Shown piece by piece: positions 55,981 to 64,000 of a stretch of DNA of 64,000 bases. The notes below the pieces were generated by a model that was given only the letters and a program-made list of their open reading frames with translations, did no database searches and was not told where the DNA came from. Origin of the DNA: Flavobacteriaceae bacterium (GTDB lineage Bacteria; Bacteroidota; Bacteroidia; Flavobacteriales; Flavobacteriaceae); contig JAPOSZ010000013.1 of the NCBI GenBank assembly GCA_026709415.1, forward strand, positions 1 to 64,000. Direction: 5' to 3'. The position numbers and the translations under genes were made by a program. Numbering within the stretch: the first letter of the stretch is position 1; the number at the start of each line of letters is the position of its first letter.

Positions 55981-56079
55981 CCTGATTTGGACTTTTTTGA
56001 TGCGTAACGGATTGATTACCAATAGGATTTTTTCGATGGTTCATCATCATTTATTTTTTATTGATTTCTTGGTAGCTTT

Positions 56080-56340
56080 TGACGGATGGTTGATATTTGA
56101 TGCCTTGATCTGCTCTCATCATTGCAAAACCAAACATGTGTTTTCAATTGGTTGTCGTACGCCGAACCATCATCCCATGTTACGGTTTTTGTTTGGGGCC
56201 TTGGGAGTTTGTCTATTTTCCTGTGAATACTGTCTTTTGAGTGAACTGAAAAACCATTGCTACACTATCATTTGATTTTCCAGCGATAACCTTTATGTAA
56301 TGGTATGAACTCCTTTATGGTCGCCTATCGATAGCAATAT
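56080..56340 (-). pseudogene. transposase fragment, IS30-like, heavily decayed
   Basis: The minus strand gives RKIDKLPRPQTKTVTWDDGS, then AYDNQLKTHVWF. This resembles the strand and second catalytic Asp of IS30-type enzymes (S-I-T-x-D-N-G). Stops interrupt both sides, and no complete domain can be assembled. The call is tentative. Confidence 0.35.
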
Positions 56341-56465
56341 CCAATATCGCTAAGGGTCTTTTCCAAAAAGAACCCATCTCCCCCATAACTGTAGATCGTT
56401 TATACGAAATAAAAATAGATACAACTAATTTGGACCTGCCTTTTTAAAGTCATCTGAATCCCTTG

Positions 56466-58097
56466 CTAATCGGTATAACCAGGGTTTTGCTCTAAACCTT
56501 CTCCGCGTTCTAGTTCATCGATCGTTATAGGCCATAGATAATGTTTATTGGGGTCAAAGAAACGAGGTGGACGGACTTGGTTATTAAATTCAATGGTTTG
56601 ACCGGCTTTAATTCTCAAGCCTTGTACCACATAACCGTCATTCATTTCAATCATTCCATTTCGTTTCATATCAAAATAGGTCCATCCCTCCATGGCCAGC
56701 TCTACGACGCGCTCGTGATAGATATCTTCCATGGTGATATTGCCTGAAGTGAATAATGGTAATGTATTGGAAGCTCTTATCCTGATGGCATTGATCGTCT
56801 GATCCAAGATTTCTTGAGAAACCGTATTGATGCCATCTCGCATCGCTACAGCCTCAAGGTAATTCAACAAAATATCCGCATAACGGAATATGATGAAATC
56901 CAGGGGGGAATCAAAATTAGCAGACCCAGGGCCAGGAATCACATATTTGCGCATGTGCATTCCGGTTTGAGTATGGTTGATCGCACTAAACTCATGCGGA
57001 TGCACGATAGAAGTGTTAAACTGATTCACAAAGGTTTTTCCTGCGCGAAGGATCGTTTTGTCCATACGCGGATCACGCCCTTCAAAAAAATAAAAAACCT
57101 CATTGGGAATCCTTTCGGGATCAGGGTTCACACTAGTAGGATTTGGATCAAGGACTTCATATTGTTCCACCAACCATCGTGTGGGTTGTATTTCGGACCA
57201 TCCCGAAGCGGCCGAACTTCGAAAAGCGTAGTATTTTTCAAAACTTCCTCCAGGTTCGGCATCCGTCATAAAAACATGCTCCACATCAAAAATAACCTCT
57301 TCATTATTTTCATTGTCGATGCTGATGACATCTTCAAATTCAGGCACCAAGGCATACCCCATGGCCATAATGGTCTCGCATGCAGTAGCAGCAGCTCCCC
57401 AGTTTTTTTCGTAAAGAGCTATTTTCACTTCCAATGCCTTGGCAGCTCCTTTTGTCGCCCTCCCGGTCTCCTCCGCACCTGGTTCAGGAAGATTTGCAAA
57501 AGCAAAGGATAAATCTTCTTTGATGAGAGCAATCACCTCAGCTTTGGGAGCTCTGGTCGCGGAAGCATCATCAATACCGGGTACAGAGGTAAACAAAGGC
57601 ACATCACCATATTGCTCCACCAATAGATAATAGTACATCGCCCTCAAAAAGCGTGCTTCACCAATCATCCTATTTTTTTCTATCTCTCCATTTGGAATGT
57701 CAAAAGATACGCGATCAATATTATCAAGAAAATCATTGGCTCTCACGACCCCCTTGTACATCGCTCTCCAAAAATTTCTAAAGATTCCTTCATTAACCGT
57801 TCCACCTCCTTCAGCAATTCTTCTGGCGCCCCCATTACGGCTATTACCAATAGGGGTAAATACATCGAAATACCCAAGTTTGGACCAACTTAATTTATCC
57901 CTTGAATTCCCCTGAAGACCATCGTATATGGCTGCTAATCCAGCATTGGCATCGCCTATCGTTCTCCAGAATGTTTCACTGGATAGCTGATCTGGCGGAT
58001 TGGTCTCTAACTTATCATCGCATGACACAAGAATCATCAACATCAAAAGCATATGTACGCTTGCCTTGAAAGTGTCCTTTATTTTATTTTTTTTCAT
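56466..58097 (-). CDS. SusD/RagB-family glycan-binding lipoprotein (locus pair 2)
   Basis: A surface lipoprotein of 543 residues from the Met at 58097 (MKKNKIKDTFKASVHMLLML, with lipobox MILVSCDD). The family features include FLDNIDRVSF, IGEARFLRAMYYYLLVEQYG with DVPLFT, FIIFRYADILLNYLEAVAMR, and YHERVVELAMEGWTYFDMKR. The C-terminus HYLWPITIDELERG is the usual SusD ending (PIP-type loop). The ORF extends upstream to 58124, but that places extra residues before the lipobox. It partners the SusC encoded immediately upstream and would capture oligosaccharides at the cell surface. Confidence 0.92.
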   Translation of the reverse strand: MKKNKIKDTFKASVHMLLMLMILVSCDDKLETNPPDQLSSETFWRTIGDANAGLAAIYDGLQGNSRDKLSWSKLGYFDVFTPIGNSRNGGARRIAEGGGTVNEGIFRNFWRAMYKGVVRANDFLDNIDRVSFDIPNGEIEKNRMIGEARFLRAMYYYLLVEQYGDVPLFTSVPGIDDASATRAPKAEVIALIKEDLSFAFANLPEPGAEETGRATKGAAKALEVKIALYEKNWGAAATACETIMAMGYALVPEFEDVISIDNENNEEVIFDVEHVFMTDAEPGGSFEKYYAFRSSAASGWSEIQPTRWLVEQYEVLDPNPTSVNPDPERIPNEVFYFFEGRDPRMDKTILRAGKTFVNQFNTSIVHPHEFSAINHTQTGMHMRKYVIPGPGSANFDSPLDFIIFRYADILLNYLEAVAMRDGINTVSQEILDQTINAIRIRASNTLPLFTSGNITMEDIYHERVVELAMEGWTYFDMKRNGMIEMNDGYVVQGLRIKAGQTIEFNNQVRPPRFFDPNKHYLWPITIDELERGEGLEQNPGYTD

Positions 58098-58124
58098 AGC
58101 CCTATTTTTTGTAAAACACATCAA

Positions 58125-61100
58125 TTAAAATCGTAGGTTCAATCCGATGATGTAGGAAGAAACATTCGGTATCCTATTACCAGATCCCGTTTCAGGATCC
58201 ACACCCCACTTTTCATTGGTCATCAAAAAGGGATTATCCAAACTCACGTAGAACCTCAATCTGCTTAAGTGTAGCTTATCCAGAATATTTGTAGGAAGAC
58301 TGTAACCTAACTGAATATTTTTCACCCTGAAATAGGAGACATCATTCACCCAATAACCATTCGCATTCCCTCTCCCTCGAGAGCCATTTAAATTATTAAA
58401 TCCATCTCGGTTGAGTCTCGGTAGAGTTCCCGTCGGATTGGACTCGGACCAAGCCTCATCCAACCATCTCTGATGTAAAGCACCCCGGTCACCAAGTAAA
58501 ATGGGATTAATACTTTCCCCCCAAGTCATCAGATCCCGATTTAAAATGCCTTGAAAAATGAATCCAAAATCCACGTTTCTATAGTTTAAGTTGATCACAC
58601 CGCCATAAGTAAACTTTGGGATATCACTTCCCAAAAAGACCTGATCTTGAGTATTGATCTCACCATCTCCTTCATCAGGAAGACCATCCCCATCAGAATC
58701 AACCGTTAATTGATCTTTGATTTCAACATCACCCAAGGAAGTATTCCCAGGGTGCACCGGTGCTGCATCCAATTGCTCTTGACTTGTAAATAGACCGATG
58801 GCCTCATAACCCCAAAAGGAGTTAAAGGGGAGACCAATTTGGATGGGCCCTGTTTTGATATCAGCAAAATAATCCGTGACTTCATTCTCGACCTGGGTAA
58901 AATGGGCTGAAATGGCATAGTTAAAGTCATCCCGAATACGACCGTTATATCCCAAATTCACTTCAAATCCCTGATTGATCATATTGGCTAAGTTGACCGT
59001 TGGATTGCTCTTATCGCCTAAAAACCTAGGAATAGGCAGGTTCGTCAGAATATCTTCGGTTTCCCTATGGAAATATTCAAAACTAAGGTCTAGTGTGTTG
59101 AAAAGAATTGCTTCGAGGGCGATGTCCGAAGATATCGTCGTTTCCCAGCGGATCGTTGGGTCGACCAACCTATTTTGCGCGGCTCCGGCCACAACCGTAC
59201 CGCCAAAAGAATAATTTTGACCAATATCATAAACATCTTGATAGGCGTAGTTGCCGATGCCATTATTACCCAATTTACCCCAAGACGCCCTCAATTTCAA
59301 AAAGTTCAAGCCCCCCATATCCTCCATAAAACGTTCCTTGGAAATGACCCAACCAGCTGAAAAGGCCGGAAAATAACCCCAACGGTTGTCTGGTGCAAAA
59401 CGAGAGGATCCATCCGCTCTGAAATTAGCTTGAAGTAGGTATTTACCATCAAAATTGTAACTCAACCGACCGAAGTAAGAATTCAATGCCCACTCTACCA
59501 GATTACCACCAACCCTTGGATTCAAGAGACCTGCGTTAATCACGGCAACCTGATCACTGAGTAAGTTATCGATCCCCGCAGAAATAAAATCACTTCGAAA
59601 CTGTAGCGTTTCGAACCCTCCAAATACTTCAACATCATGTTTCCCAAAGGTCTTATTGTAATTCAAAAAGAAATTGGATGTTAGCAGATAATTCTGATCT
59701 TCTCTTGCACTAACCCTTCGATTGGTCACACCATTAATTGTTCGCGAGATGATATCTCTTCGAAAGTCCCATAAATCAAAGGTTCCGGTAAAGTTGTTTG
59801 CTAATCTGTTGTTGAAATTCAATGCCACTTTTCCAGTTACCTTTAAACCGTCCAGAATTTCATATGAAACCGAGATATCTCCCAAAAGACGTTGTTCTCT
59901 CCGTGTAATGGACGAGTTCGCTAAAGTGGCATTATAATTAAAAACACTTCCTACGGCTGAAGATTGTGCATCTCCAAACCTTCCGTCAGGAGACTGAATA
60001 TTAGGCATTAAAGGAGCCCATCCAACACCTAACACATTGGCCCCATCATTAAAAGCCCGACCATTGGATAGATCGGACCACCTAAAAAACAGATTACTAC
60101 TAACATTCAACCCTTTTAAGGGCTCCGATTGGACGTTTAACCTGAAACCATAACGATCAAAGTCGTTTCCTGGCCTGATACCCTTTTGATCAAGATAATT
60201 AATCGCGAACCGATATTGGGTCACATCGGTCCCTCCGCTTAAAGAAAAGGAATGATTTTGTAAGAAAGCCGTTCGACCCACAAACTCTTCGTACCAATTG
60301 ACGTTTGGATAGCGTAAAGGATCATTAGGATTGTCACGCCACTCTTGAATTTCTTCTTGTGAAAAGATTTCACCCCCATTCAATAAGTTTGCAGCTTCCA
60401 TCCAATCAGCGGAATCATTGACATAGTCCAACTTCCTATTGACGATTTGAAACCCAGCATAACCATTATATTCAATGACTGGCTTTCCCGGCTCCCCTTT
60501 TTTGGTTGTGACCAAGACGACTCCATTGGCTGCACGAGAACCGTAGATAGCTGCCGAAGCGGCATCTTTTAGCACAGAGATGCTCTCGACATCATTCGGA
60601 TCAATATCATTGATGTTGGCTTGTACCCCATCAACGATCACTAGAGGATTGGAGTTATTAAAGGTTCCAATACCCCTAATTCGAATCGTTCCCGTGTCAC
60701 TGCCTGCAAAGCCCCCACTACTTTGGGTTACTAGAACACCGGAGACCAATCCTGAAAGTCCAGCACTGATATTGGTCACCGCTCGTGACTGCAATTGATC
60801 CACTTCGACATCAGCGACGGCTCCTGTAAGATCAGATTTCTTTTGAGTCCCATAACCAACCACGACCACTTCGTCCAAGGAATCCAAATCCTCTTCCAAC
60901 GTTGTATTAATGATTGTTTCACCCCCCCCCACGGTAATCTCTTGAGTTTGTAATCCAATGTATGAAAACACCAGCACGTCTTCTGGTGAAGCAATAACGG
61001 TATAGTTTCCGTCAAAATCTGTCGTCACGCCAGTTGCTGTTCCCTTAACAATAACGTTCACCCCAGGAATGGGTTGACCATCTTTCGAGGATGTAACGAC

Positions 61101-61202
61101 TCCTGTGATGGTCTGCTGACCGAAGCTTGCCCCACTAGTTAAGAGGGCAATAAGAAAAATACTTTTGATTCTATTTTTAAGTTCAATCCGTTTGTTTATC
61201 AT
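58125..61202 (-). CDS. SusC/RagA-family TonB-linked transporter (locus pair 2) with an in-frame G9 tract
   Basis: An outer-membrane importer of 1025 residues from the Met at 61202 (MINKRIELKNRIKSIFLIAL). It shows the CarboxypepD_reg domain (ITGVVTSSKDGQPIPGVNVI, FDGNYTV), VVVGYGTQKKSDLTGAVADV, and the plug (RIRGIGTFNNSNPLVIVDGV; IYGSRAANGVVLVTTKKG). The barrel ends IIGLNLRF. A run of nine C (60922-60930; G9 on the coding strand) lies in frame in the segment EITVGGGETIINTTL. A one-base slip there would truncate the protein near residue 100. It is convergent with the plus-strand lyase-sulfatase genes across the transposon. Confidence 0.93.
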   Translation of the reverse strand: MINKRIELKNRIKSIFLIALLTSGASFGQQTITGVVTSSKDGQPIPGVNVIVKGTATGVTTDFDGNYTVIASPEDVLVFSYIGLQTQEITVGGGETIINTTLEEDLDSLDEVVVVGYGTQKKSDLTGAVADVEVDQLQSRAVTNISAGLSGLVSGVLVTQSSGGFAGSDTGTIRIRGIGTFNNSNPLVIVDGVQANINDIDPNDVESISVLKDAASAAIYGSRAANGVVLVTTKKGEPGKPVIEYNGYAGFQIVNRKLDYVNDSADWMEAANLLNGGEIFSQEEIQEWRDNPNDPLRYPNVNWYEEFVGRTAFLQNHSFSLSGGTDVTQYRFAINYLDQKGIRPGNDFDRYGFRLNVQSEPLKGLNVSSNLFFRWSDLSNGRAFNDGANVLGVGWAPLMPNIQSPDGRFGDAQSSAVGSVFNYNATLANSSITRREQRLLGDISVSYEILDGLKVTGKVALNFNNRLANNFTGTFDLWDFRRDIISRTINGVTNRRVSAREDQNYLLTSNFFLNYNKTFGKHDVEVFGGFETLQFRSDFISAGIDNLLSDQVAVINAGLLNPRVGGNLVEWALNSYFGRLSYNFDGKYLLQANFRADGSSRFAPDNRWGYFPAFSAGWVISKERFMEDMGGLNFLKLRASWGKLGNNGIGNYAYQDVYDIGQNYSFGGTVVAGAAQNRLVDPTIRWETTISSDIALEAILFNTLDLSFEYFHRETEDILTNLPIPRFLGDKSNPTVNLANMINQGFEVNLGYNGRIRDDFNYAISAHFTQVENEVTDYFADIKTGPIQIGLPFNSFWGYEAIGLFTSQEQLDAAPVHPGNTSLGDVEIKDQLTVDSDGDGLPDEGDGEINTQDQVFLGSDIPKFTYGGVINLNYRNVDFGFIFQGILNRDLMTWGESINPILLGDRGALHQRWLDEAWSESNPTGTLPRLNRDGFNNLNGSRGRGNANGYWVNDVSYFRVKNIQLGYSLPTNILDKLHLSRLRFYVSLDNPFLMTNEKWGVDPETGSGNRIPNVSSYIIGLNLRF
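60922..60930 (-). repeat. G9 tract in the coding strand of the second susC
   Basis: Nine consecutive C on the plus strand encode VGGG in frame. Homopolymers of this length in coding sequence are prone to frameshift, so the receptor may be phase-variable; it is currently in frame (ON). Confidence 0.6.
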
Positions 61203-61261
61203 TTGTTCCAACATTTGAAATAATTGGTTGTTCGAAGTTACGGCACCAATGACTTACCATA

Positions 61262-61289
61262 GGGGAGTGTAAATGCTTCATTTAGGGGG
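61262..61289 (-). promoter_or_regulatory. paired G-run motif upstream of susC2, candidate regulator site
   Basis: GGGG (61262-61265) and GGGGG (61285-61289) flank a segment ending ATTTA, resembling the motif upstream of susC1. It lies 60-88 bases before the susC2 start. No matching regulator gene is in the window. Confidence 0.35.
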
Positions 61290-61422
61290 ACAAATCGTCT
61301 GTATCTCTTAATTTTTAGCAAAAAACAGATGCATTGTCTCCCCTTAGTGCACCATGATTCCACGTTGTGTATATTTTTTTCAAATGGAACTATGCAATCT
61401 ACCATACAGATTTTTATGAATA

Positions 61423-62139
61423 TCAAGGAGATGAATCAATGGGAAAATCCAATAAATCAAAATAGTGGTAAAAAAAGGAGGGGGTCCCGAAAGTTCGAAA
61501 ACTTCCGATTGGCTCTCTTGTTTTTCTTTCGCCTGATCCAACGAGATTTTTGCCATACCCCTTTGCTTTGTCATGTATTAAAAAATGCTTTTCATCAATA
61601 CCGATGGTTTTCAACCAGGCCGTCGTGTCAAACGCCGGACAGGCCTTGTGCCTCCGGCGCCCCTGTAATGCCTGTACATCTCCATGGCCGGCGATTAGGA
61701 TATTCGGAAACCGTTCGACGGCATCCCGCACCAATAAAGCCAAAGCCTTTTTCTGGTCCTTGGTACGCGTGTCTTTAGGTCGCCGATTCAAATCAACCCC
61801 GCCGATATAACAAAAATGAATCGCCTGATCATTGAGTCCCAAAGCGCCATTGGTCACTTGATTGAAAGGATATAATTTTTCTACTGTCCCATCCAGTAAT
61901 ACCAGTCGATGGTAACCACCCGTTTGCCAACCACGCCCCTTGGGGGCTGTAGCAGTGTGCCAGCGCAAAATGTCTTCTCCGTCGACATGGTGCCCCTCTT
62001 TGGTCGCACTGGTATGGATGATCAAATAAGTGATGGTTCTCGAAATCGGTGTGACATCATACTCAATACGGGCATGATCACAAGCCCATGACAATAAGAA
62101 TGCCACTAAAGCACCAATCCGATACACCATGGCCATCAT
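61423..62139 (-). CDS. N-acetylmuramoyl-L-alanine amidase (Amidase_2 type)
   Basis: A 238-residue protein with a short hydrophobic N-terminus (RIGALVAFLLSWAC, possibly a lipoprotein signal). Its amidase domain has TYLIIHTSATKEGHHVDGED, then ILRWHTA and GYHRLVLLDGTVEKLYPF, IHFCYIGGVD, and a GHGDVQA/K.CPAFD pair. Zinc ligands are expected at His (IIHT), His (AGHGD) and Cys/Asp (CPAFD). It cleaves the stem peptide from peptidoglycan. About 60 residues after DTTAWLKTIGI look like extension beyond the domain and may reflect loss of the original stop. The ATG overlaps the stop of an upstream remnant, a phage-like arrangement. Confidence 0.78.
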   Translation of the reverse strand: MMAMVYRIGALVAFLLSWACDHARIEYDVTPISRTITYLIIHTSATKEGHHVDGEDILRWHTATAPKGRGWQTGGYHRLVLLDGTVEKLYPFNQVTNGALGLNDQAIHFCYIGGVDLNRRPKDTRTKDQKKALALLVRDAVERFPNILIAGHGDVQALQGRRRHKACPAFDTTAWLKTIGIDEKHFLIHDKAKGYGKNLVGSGERKTREPIGSFRTFGTPSFFYHYFDLLDFPIDSSP

Positions 62140-62290
62140 AAGTCAGGGATGTCCATCCAAGCCTGTCCTTCATGTACCCCTTGCTCGAAGGCTTCATCCA
62201 ATTGCGTCTGGTAGCCCCGTTGTAATATCACGATATCCGCTTTCAAACCTCCGCAAATTTTAGTTAATTCCGAACGCTTTAAATAAGGGA
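62137..62290 (-). pseudogene. 3' fragment of a phage-like gene preceding the amidase
   Basis: In the frame that ends at the TGA overlapping the amidase ATG, the minus strand encodes LKRSELTKICGGLKADIVIL, then QRGYQTQLDEAFEQGVHEGQ and AWMDIPDL. There is no start codon before an upstream stop, so only the end of a gene remains. The tight ATGA overlap suggests the two were once in one operon. Confidence 0.45.
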
Positions 62291-62436
62291 CTCATATACC
62301 TGAATGCCCAAATTAGAAAACATGTATTCATTATTTTTTTTGATTGAGAATCAATGTAGTTGAATCAGTGTATTTCGTTAAAAAAAACAAACAAAATTTA
62401 AATCAAAACGATTTTTATACTATGGCATGCACTCTA

Positions 62437-62829
62437 CTAAAAAACTTTTTTTGATTTCAAATCCTTTAAAGGATTAGTTGGGAATAGACTTTTGATAATA
62501 AAAAATGAAACAGAAATAGCAGAACCTACAGTAGCACCCAACATACCTAAAAGTACATAGTTAGGAAGAAAATCCTTATTGCAAATGATATAGTCGTTAC
62601 CCGCTTTGCCCATTTTGAAAACGTTTCTTGAAGTTCTATCCTACGTTTTCTCTCTAATTTATAAATTTCAAATTCTTCATTTCGATGTTTTAATTTTTGT
62701 TCTTGAAAATCATGATAATATTTACTTTGATGACTTTCATTCTCTGATTTAAATGAAGAATCGTCAAGGATACTGTCTAAGACACCTTTTACTTTATCTA
62801 TAAGAGATGTATCCTTTTGATCTATGCTC
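62437..62829 (-). pseudogene. coiled-coil membrane protein, candidate partner of the Panacea antitoxin, frameshifted
   Basis: Just after the Panacea-type gene the minus strand encodes IDQKDTSLIDKVKGVLDSIL, then a charged coiled coil (HDFQEQKLKHRNEEFEIYKL, ERKRRIELQETFSKWAKRV) and a hydrophobic stretch ending in a stop near 62555. In another frame a membrane segment follows (LLGMLGATVGSAISVSFFII, KSLFPTNPLKDLKSKK) to TAG 62437-62439. One frameshift near 62560 would join them into about 130 residues with two membrane segments. No good start codon is seen at the 5' end. Position and architecture fit a toxin of a PanAT pair, but it appears inactivated. Confidence 0.45.
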
Positions 62830-62838
62830 TATAAAACC

Positions 62839-63369
62839 TTACTTTCCTATTTGTTCAATAACCCCTTGATAATAATTTTGGATGATTCTTACGGGAATAA
62901 CCTTATCTAGAGTTCCATCGTATGTTTTATCCCATGGGCCTCCTTTTTCATGAGTTATATCAACTAAATATCCAGAAGAAGCTGATTTATATTTATCCCA
63001 AAGAAGTTTTAAAATTTCATAAATTTCCTCATTCATTATATTTATTTCTGCTTTGTCGTTATCAAATAAGTGTCTAAATTGTGTATCAATCCATGCATAG
63101 TCATCATATTTTATAGGGTCCTTATAATAGTGCTTGTATTGATTGTATAAAGATTTGATAACAGGCCCGAATTTCCAAGCATAAATAGGGTCTAAATACA
63201 AAGGGTATTTTGGAATGAATGCACTCATCCAACCAAAAAAGATATAGGTTAATTTTTGAAGCTTTAAATTATCAATTGGAAATCCATCTTGCTTTCCATA
63301 AAAAAGAATAAAGTTGGCAATATGAGCTGCCGTGTAAGGCGGATATTGTTTGATGATGGCACTCATCAT
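62839..63369 (-). CDS. Panacea-domain (GepA/SocA-like) antitoxin
   Basis: A 176-residue protein with the Panacea/DUF4065 pattern: AAHIANFILFYGKQDGFPID near the N-terminus, NLKLQKLTYIFFGWM, the hallmark PIYAWKFGPVIKSLYNQYKH, and a C-terminal LVDITHEKGGPWDKTY. Proteins of this family act as antitoxins for diverse partners or as phage-associated regulators. The adjacent downstream remnant (62437-62829) is the natural partner candidate. An AT-rich palindrome lies about 105 bases upstream of its start (63475-63495). Confidence 0.8.
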   Translation of the reverse strand: MMSAIIKQYPPYTAAHIANFILFYGKQDGFPIDNLKLQKLTYIFFGWMSAFIPKYPLYLDPIYAWKFGPVIKSLYNQYKHYYKDPIKYDDYAWIDTQFRHLFDNDKAEINIMNEEIYEILKLLWDKYKSASSGYLVDITHEKGGPWDKTYDGTLDKVIPVRIIQNYYQGVIEQIGK

Positions 63370-63474
63370 TTAAAGGCTTAAAATGATTGGTAATGTTGTT
63401 TCAAATACGATGTACCAAACTAAAATTGTTCTTATTGGCGAAGTTACAATAAGATAAAGACATCACTTATTTTT

Positions 63475-63495
63475 TACTAAAAATGATTTTTAGTA
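63475..63495. repeat. perfect 10-bp AT-rich palindrome
   Basis: TACTAAAAAT, a central G, and ATTTTTAGTA form a perfect inverted repeat. It could be an operator of the Panacea gene or part of a terminator-like structure for a gene coming from the right. Confidence 0.4.
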
Positions 63496-64000
63496 TATAA
63501 TCCCCCAAAATTGAATTCAAATTAGAAAACCCTTTGTTCCGGGAAGTAGAAAAACATATCCACAATAAACTCCCTAGTGGACTTGATTCGGTTGAATGAG
63601 TGGGATATGAAATAATTTCCCGGAATCATTTTAAATCGTGCAACATCAAGATTTGAATATCTTTCAACAGAACGTTTTGAAGTTCTTCTTTTTTTTTGGG
63701 GGGGGGGTATATCCTTCCGTAACCACTATGAAATTAATTTGTAACGGATACACTAATTTCTGATTATTTTTTGGCAACTTATCGATGTTGTGTCAAAATA
63801 GTGCATGGATTCAAAGAAAAACTTGTGAAGTGGTTACAAAGGGATATAATCCCCCATTGTTTCGTCTTGTTTTATTACAAAATCTTTTACTATGAAAAGA
63901 TTTTGAGTAATGGAGTACCTAGCTCCCAAGGTTTAGTAAGGGAATCTTTAAATCGCCAGTGGTTTCATAAACAATACATGTTTATAAATCAGAAGCGTTA
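63496..64000. other. right-edge intergenic region with a T9-G10 tract
   Basis: About 500 bases with no supported gene on either strand. It contains a run of nine T followed by ten G (63689-63707), and the string ATATAATCCCCC twice in direct orientation (63495-63506 and 63844-63855). Confidence 0.45.
63698..63707 (+). repeat. G10 homopolymer preceded by T9
   Basis: Ten consecutive G after nine T, the longest homopolymer pair in the window. It is intergenic, about 330 bases upstream of the Panacea gene start, or upstream of a gene beyond the right edge. Confidence 0.6.

Noticed and set aside
56814-57512. A 232-codon plus-strand ORF
   Set aside because: It is antisense to the SusD gene of the second pair, which is certain.
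1-64000. CRISPR arrays, tRNA and rRNA genes
   Set aside because: No regularly spaced direct repeats and no recognisable tRNA or rRNA sequence were seen; short tRNA genes could still have been missed by eye.

Overview
The window looks like a chromosome segment of a Bacteroidota bacterium, probably a marine or host-associated member of the Flavobacteriia/Cytophagia. The evidence is two SusC/SusD pairs, TonB-dependent receptors with carboxypeptidase-like N-terminal domains, lipoprotein signals, a yicC-gmk-nadD operon, and promoters of the Bacteroidota type (-7 box TAnnTTTG, seen upstream of several genes). The sequence is AT-rich and rather loosely packed, with many decayed genes and insertion sequences, which fits a genome undergoing IS expansion. 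No rRNA, tRNA or CRISPR array was recognised.

Layout. 1-7.2 kb: two divergent TonB-dependent receptors and the housekeeping operon yicC-gmk-nadD. 7.3-20.1 kb: an accessory/defence island containing a decayed IS1634-family element, an ApeA-like HEPN protein followed by a PD-(D/E)XK-like protein, a strongly structured RNA candidate, and a type II restriction-modification pair. The pair is flanked by two related serine-recombinase remnants, and each remnant is interrupted by an IS5-family copy with a clear 5-bp target duplication. 20.1-29.3 kb: sugar metabolism with two sugar isomerase/epimerase-like TIM barrels, a Gfo/Idh/MocA oxidoreductase, an MFS permease, an outer-membrane barrel, and a GMC dehydrogenase with its Tat-type small subunit and a cytochrome c. 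This set suggests periplasmic oxidation of a glycoside to a 3-keto sugar. 29.8-36.2 kb: an orphan AAA+ ATPase, a HmuY-like lipoprotein behind a Fur-type palindrome, a Cache-domain lipoprotein broken by one in-frame stop, a decayed repeat pair, a DMT transporter and an ArsC/Spx-like protein. 36.6-61.2 kb: a glycosaminoglycan-type polysaccharide utilisation locus with two PL8 lyases, a formylglycine sulfatase, an unassigned alpha-barrel lipoprotein and two SusCD pairs. 61.4-64 kb: an amidase, a phage-like remnant and a Panacea-type antitoxin with a possible small membrane partner.

The most interesting object is a 4.9-kb transposon at 51041-55972, inserted inside the polysaccharide locus. It has IS1595-type terminal inverted repeats and a perfect 8-bp target duplication (TTTTTATT). 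It carries a broken IS1595 transposase, a fused nuclease-methyltransferase (type IIG-like) whose frame is broken exactly at a G9 tract (a likely phase-variation switch, currently OFF), a 53-aa basic ORF, and a HepT/MntA-like toxin-antitoxin pair. About 180 bp containing the small ORF's 3' part and the right inverted repeat is duplicated on both sides of the toxin-antitoxin pair, so the element has two right ends. Other G/C homopolymers lie inside the second susC and in three intergenic regions.
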